DNA of 25,685 nt from a virus. Where the stretch lies: IMG/VR virus record IMGVR_UViG_3300045993_000338, positions 1 through 25,685 of that record. One strand, given 5' to 3'. A model generated the notes under the pieces. It saw only the letters and a list, made by a program, of their open reading frames with translations. It did no database searches and was not told the DNA's origin. Shown here one piece after another: positions 21,247-25,685 of the stretch. Within the stretch, counting starts at the first letter, position 1; each line of letters opens with the position of its first letter. The position numbers and the translations under genes were made by a program.

Positions 21247-21717
21247 TTATTTATATTGAATTTCCCACAGGTAGCGAGCCATTAACAAGGCTTCTGCTCT
21301 ATCGGCGTGCTTTTTCAAGTTAAGCGGCGCTTCTGGGAATAGTCTAATCGCTAGCGCTCTTGAGTTTTCTTTATCTTTATCCAGCTTAAAGTGCCGCTTC
21401 CACAATGAGGGGCTCACTAACGTGGTGCGTAAGTTGAGGCAGGCAACCACACTGCGGCAACAACCATAACTGTCACCAAAGCTAAACATCGAACTCACAC
21501 CTTGGCCTGGCATTGCCCCCACTTTCTCAAGAATAACGTCATAATCTTCAAGCGCATCGAGCTGGCTGCGAATGATTTTATTTAAACCACTGGGATCAAG
21601 CTCGCGTCTTGAAGTGCTTTTGATTACCGTAGGCATATCAAATACCGCTTTATAATCACCGTCAAGCAGGAAACCCACAGCACCGTTTAGTCCTGGGTCA
21701 ATACCAATGTTTATCAT
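21247..21717 (-). CDS. RuvC-like Holliday junction resolvase
   Basis: This 156-residue protein starts INIGIDPGLNGAVGFLL (D7 in 'GiDPG'). It has VILEKVGAMPGQGVSSMFSFGDSYG (E64, then the 'mpgQGv.smF.fG..yG' loop), and ends KKHADRAEALLMARYLW (D139, E142). These match the acidic active site of the RuvC/phage resolvase family. It would resolve branched DNA before packaging. It lies 40 nt before the terminase genes, and its start overlaps the preceding gene (ATGA). Confidence 0.88.
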   Translation of the reverse strand: MINIGIDPGLNGAVGFLLDGDYKAVFDMPTVIKSTSRRELDPSGLNKIIRSQLDALEDYDVILEKVGAMPGQGVSSMFSFGDSYGCCRSVVACLNLRTTLVSPSLWKRHFKLDKDKENSRALAIRLFPEAPLNLKKHADRAEALLMARYLWEIQYK

Positions 21718-21899
21718 TCACTCGCATCTCGCCATATTTCATCGGCCAGTTGATCAAGCACATCCTCATAAAGCACCGGCGCAATGTCCAATTCTTTGTA
21801 AAAGACTTTATCCACAGTGATATTAAACTCATCGTTTGCATCACGTGTATATTGCACAGTTACCAAATGCCCGTTTAGTTTACAGTGTTTTAAGCTCAT
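21714..21899 (-). CDS. Small conserved phage protein, unknown
   Basis: This 61-residue protein has strands at the N-terminus (KLNGHLVTVQYTRDANDEFNITVDKVFY) and an acidic C-terminal helix (VLYEDVLDQLADEIWRDASE). The final ATGA is the start of the resolvase gene, so the two are probably translated together. AGGG lies about 10 nt before its ATG. There are no known motifs; a role with the resolvase is inferred only from coupling. Confidence 0.55.
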   Translation of the reverse strand: MSLKHCKLNGHLVTVQYTRDANDEFNITVDKVFYKELDIAPVLYEDVLDQLADEIWRDASE

Positions 21900-21963
21900 T
21901 ATTTGTTTACCCTAGTAATTACTAACGCTTTTAAATTATCGCGGCTTTAGCAATAGATTTTAG

Positions 21964-22092
21964 CTATTTAAAGGCTATTGCCGCAGCAATGCGCAGCCCT
22001 CTTATACGTGATTTATTAACCACGGTGTAGTTATGCCCGTTACTTAGTCTAACGGCAATCCAATATAAGCCTTCTATTTTCTTGATAGTCAT
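21964..22092 (-). CDS. 42-residue small protein, coupled to upstream gene
   Basis: The ATG at 22092 overlaps the stop of the preceding gene (ATGA). The product starts MTIKKIEGLYWIAVRLSNGHNYTVVN and ends KSRIRGLRIAAAIAFK. It is basic with a beta pattern at the N-terminus and a helix at the end. It fills most of an otherwise empty 190-nt stretch. The coupling supports a real gene. Function unknown. Confidence 0.55.
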   Translation of the reverse strand: MTIKKIEGLYWIAVRLSNGHNYTVVNKSRIRGLRIAAAIAFK

Positions 22093-22313
22093 TTCATAAA
22101 CTCATCAGCTGTAGTGTCAGCATCAACCACCGTTAAATGATTCGGTTTGATAGATATGCGGCCTTCGTTAAAGGCTTCAATTAATTGTCTCAAGACAAAG
22201 CTACTGCCGCCATAAGTTTTCGCTTTGCTCACAAACTTATCTTTATTAACCACACTGAGTTGACAGCCAAGGATGCTTTTCTCAAACGTGGGTTTAACTT
22301 CCAGTCCATCCAT
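22089..22313 (-). CDS. Putative ribbon-helix-helix-like small regulator
   Basis: ATG at 22313 with AAAGGTGATTAAA upstream gives 74 residues; a GTG three codons before also exists. The segment CQLSVVNKDKFVSKAKTYGGSSFVLRQLIEAFNEGRI looks like a ribbon-helix-helix unit: a short strand, then two helices with a Gly between ('a..yG.SsfvlRqLI.af'). This is suggestive, not secure. It is the first gene after the iteron-rich region, so it could act there. Its ribosome-binding site overlaps an 8-bp inverted repeat (22323-22343). It ends coupled to the 42-residue gene. Confidence 0.5.
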   Translation of the reverse strand: MDGLEVKPTFEKSILGCQLSVVNKDKFVSKAKTYGGSSFVLRQLIEAFNEGRISIKPNHLTVVDADTTADEFMK

Positions 22314-22322
22314 TTTAATCAC

Positions 22323-22343
22323 CTTTAAAATTTATTTTTAAAG
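22323..22343 (-). promoter_or_regulatory. Inverted repeat over a ribosome-binding site
   Basis: On the minus strand CTTTAAAA (22343-22336), five nt, and TTTTAAAG (22330-22323) make a perfect 8-bp-arm hairpin. Its last bases are part of the AAAGGTGA site of the gene starting at 22313. A second 7-bp pair (AGTTTAA/TTAAACT at 22342-22367) lies just upstream. Both are AT-rich and weak; an operator or a translation-control hairpin is possible. Confidence 0.35.
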
Positions 22344-22419
22344 TTTAATTGTAACATATTTTAAACTAAACTCAGTGTTTTAGTATTGTTTCCTAATAGT
22401 TTACAATCTATAGATTTTT

Positions 22420-22596
22420 GTAGACGTTTGTAGACAGTGTAGACATTTGTAGACGTGTATAAACGTGTAGAAAAATAGACATTTTGTAGACAATTTTGTC
22501 TACAAATCCAGAACTCAATGGGAATGCGGGTTGTAATGGTGTTTATATATATAATATATATATATGTAGACAGATAGACACACACACAGGGTAGAC
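22420..22596 (+). repeat. GTAGAC iteron array
   Basis: GTAGAC occurs at 22420, 22430, 22439, 22449, 22486, 22566 and 22591 on the plus strand, with close variants at 22467 (GTAGAA), 22475 and 22574 (ATAGAC). The first four are phased at about one helical turn (10, 9, 10 bp), often as TTTGTAGAC. Such phasing favours cooperative protein binding on one DNA face. The reverse form GTCTAC is at 22498, 22679, 22687 and 22750. Confidence 0.8.
22483..22506. promoter_or_regulatory. Perfect palindrome built from two iterons
   Basis: TTTGTAGACAA and TTGTCTACAAA are perfect complements with a 2-nt TT spacer. Each arm holds one GTAGAC unit, so two repeats face each other. It lacks a U-run after it, so a terminator is unlikely; a dimer-binding site for an initiator or repressor fits better. 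Confidence 0.65.
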
Positions 22597-22751
22597 GGTT
22601 TTTAGGTCAACGGTACGCTTTTACGTACGCTTTTCACATGTAACCATCTGTCCGCGAGGGGGGGGGTGTCCCGATTTTGTCTACACGTCTACTTTGCCAT
22701 GTTTTCCCAATACTATCAATAACTTAAAAAATCTACATATTTGTCTAATGT

Positions 22752-24938
22752 CTACTGGGATTTGCACCTATATAATCGAGTTCCCTCTAAAATACACGTC
22801 CCTTCACTCACTAAAGCCTGAACAACTTGTCGTTGCGTACCAATTTCCAGCTTCTTATAACTCCTCGACCAGTTACCCAGATGAGCAATTTGAATAGCTT
22901 TATCTCTGCAACCACCTTGCGTAAAAGCATGGCGAAGTTGTTGCAACACTTTAGAACTCAAACTACTATCATTTAAACCGCCAGCAGCTTGCAAGCAGCT
23001 TCTAAACTTATAATATAAATTCAAGCGAATGGTGTAAGCCAACACCATATCATCTACGCTCATCACACACCTGTGGTTACTTAAGGCAAAGATGGCGGCA
23101 TCTTTAATAGCCTGTTCGCTCAACCGTCCGGCAAAGCAGCTATCTTGAATTTTCAGTGGCATCACGATCGTTTGATCGATCTCAATATATTTCTCCCAAG
23201 ATTCATCGCTAAACTCAATCCATTCGGGCTGAGTTCTATCGAGTATAAAATCCAAATCATTTAAGCATTGCTCAGGTACGCTATAAATCTCCCGCCCTCT
23301 TAAATATTGCTTTTGAGGCATTTCCTCACAAACATGGATAACAAAGCGATTGTATGTGCCACTGTGGGCATGGCTGCTGGTAAACGATTCCAAGGCCCGC
23401 TCAATAGTGCTAAAAGAGAAAAGCCCGATATTCGGGTTTTGTACAGCCTCATAATCACTGTCTTTAGTTTGCGGCGGGCATACCCATCCATTGACTGCTT
23501 TGGTATAGCATTCCATCATGTAACCCATTGCTTCCTGTTTACAGCCTGCCTTATGTGTGGATACCAGATATTCGCCTAACTCATCCTGGATAAAATGTTG
23601 ATGATTATTACTTTCTAAAAGCCGGTGCAAGCCTTGTTGACTGGAGGGCAGGGCTCTATTCAAATTAAAATCCGGTGCGATATGGTTAGGTGCGTCCATT
23701 ACCCGATTGAATACTTTTATAATGCTTTCTTTGCCAAATGAGGTAGGCGCCAGAATAATAATATTCTCGTTAAAACCTAGGCCTTCCTGGCTATCAATGG
23801 ACTTGGTTGTAGAGGCATACGCCTTATATAAGGATAGCGCGGTTAATCCAGCCACCTCCATATCTGGATTAATTAAGGTTGAATAGATATGCCGTTGCAA
23901 TAAGCCAAGCCCATCGGGTAAGTTAGTGAGGCTATAGCCTGTAGTGTTATCCGGCAAGGGTCTGAGCTGTAGGGGGTCAATATCGGGAAGTTCCTCCTGC
24001 ATCTCTTTCATTGTTTCAGCCCGTTTAGCGATTAAGGACTCAAAGTGCAAAGCTTTGCTTTTTTGTTCAATCCTTAAGGATTCCTGGTATTGCCTGGCAC
24101 TGTGGATAGTATCTGACACATAGGATGAGCTTTTCTTACGTACTAGCGTATGCTTATACAGCTCGCTCATTTTAAAAATGCGTTCACCCTGGCCTTGATT
24201 CAAGGTGTAGAAGGCAATGATAAGAGACAGTGCAGCATCGGCCTCTGAGGCGCTTTTATAGCCGTATCTGTTGCGCCAGTCCTGTTCATGTGTTGCCCAA
24301 CTGTTCATAAATAAATCCTGGAACTTGGGACAACTTTTAGACGCTTGAATTTTATTAACCACAGCCATATCGTCATCGGTAGGCTCAGGGTTATCGAGGT
24401 CTATACTGTGGGTAATTGCGGGTTTCATATGCGCGGCGAGCTTTTCCAAAAGCTCATTGCCGTCAACGATGTCGCGTTGGAGATACGTGTTACCTGTGAA
24501 AATGATAAAACGAGCTTGACTGTAAAGCTCAACGCCGTGTTTATCGTCTCTTAAGCCTTTGCCACTTTTATTGACACGTAAAATAATGTGGAAACCCGTA
24601 TTAGATTTTGAACGCTCGGTGAAAGAATTGGCTTGCAATATGAGTGCCTCAAACTCCGGCTGTCTTTCGGGTAAGCCTTTTTTATTATCCAAATCGACAC
24701 AGGCGTATGGATCCCTGGCTGTAAAGATAAAGCCAATGTAATGCTTAACACCTGTGGACACCTCGTTAAGCTTGGCAAACTCTAACGCTGTGGTAAAGGG
24801 CATCCAGGTTTTAGGGTTAACTACACTGGCGTTAATTAACCCGTTACCTGTGCTATATTTGGGGGCTTTATCGTGGTCGTTAGCAATGCACCATTGCGGT
24901 AGCTCCTGTAGTTCTGTTGGAATAGTTTCATAGCCCAT
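22752..24938 (-). CDS. Primase-polymerase/helicase-like replication protein
   Basis: This 728-residue protein starts with an archaeo-eukaryotic-primase-like domain (about 10-165): PQWCIANDHDKAPKY, AKL..., YACVDLDN (D82, D84), SNTGFHIILR (near H117) and VELYSQARFIIFTG (E137). Next is a helical segment like the NrS-1-type helix bundle (about 228-285: SASEADAALSLIIAFYTLNQG). A helicase-like part follows at about 335-600, with ILAPTSFGKES (K403) and HFIQDELGEYL (about 449-456). The loop has Ala for the first Gly and Glu after Lys, so ATPase activity is uncertain. It probably primes and unwinds at the adjacent iteron region. AGGTG precedes the ATG. Confidence 0.8.
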   Translation of the reverse strand: MGYETIPTELQELPQWCIANDHDKAPKYSTGNGLINASVVNPKTWMPFTTALEFAKLNEVSTGVKHYIGFIFTARDPYACVDLDNKKGLPERQPEFEALILQANSFTERSKSNTGFHIILRVNKSGKGLRDDKHGVELYSQARFIIFTGNTYLQRDIVDGNELLEKLAAHMKPAITHSIDLDNPEPTDDDMAVVNKIQASKSCPKFQDLFMNSWATHEQDWRNRYGYKSASEADAALSLIIAFYTLNQGQGERIFKMSELYKHTLVRKKSSSYVSDTIHSARQYQESLRIEQKSKALHFESLIAKRAETMKEMQEELPDIDPLQLRPLPDNTTGYSLTNLPDGLGLLQRHIYSTLINPDMEVAGLTALSLYKAYASTTKSIDSQEGLGFNENIIILAPTSFGKESIIKVFNRVMDAPNHIAPDFNLNRALPSSQQGLHRLLESNNHQHFIQDELGEYLVSTHKAGCKQEAMGYMMECYTKAVNGWVCPPQTKDSDYEAVQNPNIGLFSFSTIERALESFTSSHAHSGTYNRFVIHVCEEMPQKQYLRGREIYSVPEQCLNDLDFILDRTQPEWIEFSDESWEKYIEIDQTIVMPLKIQDSCFAGRLSEQAIKDAAIFALSNHRCVMSVDDMVLAYTIRLNLYYKFRSCLQAAGGLNDSSLSSKVLQQLRHAFTQGGCRDKAIQIAHLGNWSRSYKKLEIGTQRQVVQALVSEGTCILEGTRLYRCKSQ

Positions 24939-24941
24939 AAA

Positions 24942-25151
24942 TTACACCTGTCTAGATGTAATAAGGTACTCCCCGTCCATGTAATCTTTAAGGTCTTTAA
25001 CCTTATAGTAATAGCGTCCCCCTCGCCTTATACAAACAGGGCCTTTAAGTTTGTGCCGGTAGATATGCAGCGTCATTCTAGTCAGAGGGATATATTTGCT
25101 GGCTTCTTTCGCAGACAGTAATTCTTCATCGGGTAGGTCGTTGAGTGTCAT
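24942..25151 (-). CDS. MerR/AlpA-type HTH DNA-binding protein
   Basis: This 69-residue protein reads LLSAKEASKYIPLTRMTLHIYRHKLKGPVCIRRGGRYYYKVKDLKDYMDG. That is the HTH_17 pattern: a helix-turn-helix, then the wing 'g....R.g.r.yy...dL..ym'. AlpA or excisionase-type proteins of this size act as small regulators or directionality factors. It starts with AGGTATTCCT before the ATG, ends 3 nt before the replication gene, and faces the divergent control region. Confidence 0.82.
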   Translation of the reverse strand: MTLNDLPDEELLSAKEASKYIPLTRMTLHIYRHKLKGPVCIRRGGRYYYKVKDLKDYMDGEYLITSRQV

Positions 25152-25187
25152 AGGAATACCTATAAAGTTATATTTGTTTTTATAATG

Positions 25188-25216
25188 TTGTATTATACTT
25201 TATTTTACCTTATACT
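25188..25216 (+). promoter_or_regulatory. Possible promoter for the plus-strand gene
   Basis: TTGTAT (25188-25193), a 17-nt spacer and TATACT (25211-25216) form a fair promoter pattern, with a start near 25223. The -10 overlaps the first inverted repeat, and the second repeat covers the likely start site. The -35 matches consensus at three of six positions. Confidence 0.35.
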
Positions 25217-25222
25217 GTGTAA
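25192..25222 (-). promoter_or_regulatory. Possible promoter for the HTH-replication operon
   Basis: On the minus strand TATAAT (25197-25192) lies about 40 nt before the HTH gene start. The -35 region is weak (TTACAC or ACACAG, overlapping the inverted repeat at 25213-25227). The -10 match is perfect but the region is AT-rich, so chance is not excluded. Confidence 0.35.
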
Positions 25223-25242
25223 CAGTAAATTATGTAATTTAC
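25213..25242. promoter_or_regulatory. Two overlapping inverted repeats, candidate operators
   Basis: TACTGT-GTA-ACAGTA spans 25213-25227. GTAAATTA-TG-TAATTTAC spans 25225-25242. Both are perfect and share three bases. They sit between the divergent genes and over both proposed promoters, a classic place for a repressor to control both sides. The HTH protein beside them is a candidate ligand. Confidence 0.6.
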
Positions 25243-25284
25243 TAACGTCTTGGCGTACCCCAAGAAACCTTATAGGAAATCAAA

Positions 25285-25668
25285 ATGTTAGACTTTAAAA
25301 ATTCAAATTCAGAACCCGAATCCGAAAAGAAAGCAGTAATCTTAACTTTTCGGGAACAAAGTGCTATACATAAACCTGCAAAAAATGCTTTTTCCCAAGT
25401 TGATTTTCTTTTGAATATTGATGATTGTTGGAATGAAGCTCGAGCCTGTATTGGTGAGCCTAGCCCTTGTGGTTCAAGAGGTATGGATCACGGTGAGTTT
25501 GTTAACGTGCTTTATAAACACGATGCCAAACACGTCCTTAAAAACTTAACTCGAATAGATAAGCAGGGCAACCCCGTCACTCTTAAAAAGAATGACGTGT
25601 GGCCCATTGCTGTTCGTGTTATGCGTTCCGCAGGCTTTAGAATTTCTAAAGGTACACTATTAGGTTAA
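25285..25668 (+). CDS. Divergent plus-strand gene, unknown function
   Basis: The only plus-strand gene in the window, 127 residues, ATG at 25285 with AGGA 7 nt upstream. The N-terminus is polar (NSNSEPESEKKAVILTFREQ), followed by LLNIDDCWNEARACIGEPSPCGSRG. The second half is basic (HVLKNLTRIDKQGNPVTLKKNDVWPIAVRVMRSAGFRISKG). There is no membrane segment and no recognised domain. The 133-bp upstream gap is shared with the HTH gene, and the gene is not joined to the phage's main strand direction. It may be an early or host-takeover protein; that is only inference. Confidence 0.6.
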   Translation: MLDFKNSNSEPESEKKAVILTFREQSAIHKPAKNAFSQVDFLLNIDDCWNEARACIGEPSPCGSRGMDHGEFVNVLYKHDAKHVLKNLTRIDKQGNPVTLKKNDVWPIAVRVMRSAGFRISKGTLLG

Positions 25669-25685
25669 TATTTACCGAGCCCTCG

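Larger units (their letters stand above)
22314..22751. other. Non-coding iteron- and AT-rich region; candidate origin
   Basis: No credible gene lies in this 438-bp gap. It holds 11 exact GTAGAC/GTCTAC hexamers (one, at 22750, ends just past the gap). Four of them, at 22420-22454, are spaced 9-10 bp. It also holds a perfect palindrome, an alternating AT tract (22541-22565), a 10-bp direct repeat GTACGCTTTT at 22613 and 22625, and a run of nine G (22658-22666). An array of short repeats beside an AT tract, next to the primase-helicase gene, is typical of iteron-type replication origins. Operator clusters could look the same. Confidence 0.6.

Noticed and set aside
22361-22585. Open frame of 74 codons on the minus strand in the iteron region
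   Set aside because: Its sequence (Tyr/Ile/Thr/Val repeats) simply translates the TGTAGAC and TATA repeats; no ribosome-binding site and no folded pattern.
22420-22596. Repeats considered as a CRISPR array
   Set aside because: Units are only 6-9 bp, spacing is 9-75 bp and no longer repeat or cas gene is present; iterons fit better.
1-25685. Search for integrase, tRNA genes and attachment repeats
   Set aside because: No tyrosine or serine recombinase motif, no cloverleaf and no convincing direct repeat pair was seen by eye, so no lysogeny call is made.

Overview
This window is a bacteriophage (or prophage) segment of moderate-to-low GC, with nearly every gene on the minus strand, so the genome reads from high to low coordinates. 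The head genes look like those of short-tailed phages with an SU10/P22-like head: PBSX-type large terminase, a 733-residue portal with a glutamine-rich coiled-coil tail, an acidic scaffold and a DUF5309/SU10-like HK97-fold major capsid protein. A lambda-R-type endolysin and two lipobox lipoproteins point to a Gram-negative, probably gammaproteobacterial, host. No integrase, repressor or DNA polymerase was recognised, so lifestyle is unresolved.

Layout in transcription order. (1) 25.7-24.9 kb: a divergent control region with overlapping inverted repeats; one plus-strand gene of unknown function faces a minus-strand MerR/AlpA-type HTH gene. (2) 24.9-22.75 kb: a primase-polymerase/helicase-like replication protein. 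(3) 22.75-22.31 kb: a non-coding, iteron-rich, AT-rich stretch, the best candidate origin or master regulatory site. (4) 22.3-21.2 kb: small genes and a RuvC-like resolvase. (5) 21.2-16.8 kb: small and large terminase, two micro-genes, a small unknown gene and the portal. (6) 16.8-15.5 kb: short overlapping genes (one DUF1737) and a DEDDh exonuclease. (7) 15.5-14.2 kb: a glycoside hydrolase between the portal-linked genes and the scaffold. (8) 14.2-9.76 kb: scaffold and major capsid gene. (9) 9.7-5.0 kb: probable virion surface proteins, including PASTA-like, fibre-like and LamG modules. (10) 5.0-2.2 kb: a JAMM-motif lipoprotein, a second lipoprotein, three membrane proteins, a small coiled-coil protein and the endolysin (lysis region). 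(11) 2.2-0 kb: adaptor, tail-collar fibre and a structural protein running off the edge.

The most striking object is the major capsid gene. It appears as three pieces (exons of 384, 99 and 549 nt) interrupted by two group I introns of 1030 and 1188 nt. Each intron carries its own HNH endonuclease gene. P1 with its U-G pair, P2, P4, P7 and P10 can be drawn by hand for both introns, and P8 clearly for intron 1. Splicing restores a 343-codon-product frame with the expected capsid motif across the first junction. In both introns the unspliced reading frame ends inside the P2 hairpin as Leu-Ala-Ala-stop, the C-terminus of the ssrA degradation tag. Changes between the two P2 hairpins keep those codons synonymous. 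This suggests, as a hypothesis, that capsid fragments made from unspliced mRNA are marked for ClpXP-type proteolysis.

Other points worth attention are the GTAGAC iteron array with a perfect 11-bp-arm palindrome, the JAMM-motif lipoprotein, the virion-cluster glycoside hydrolase, and several micro-genes of fewer than 45 codons. All functional calls come from reading motifs by eye; no database search was run.
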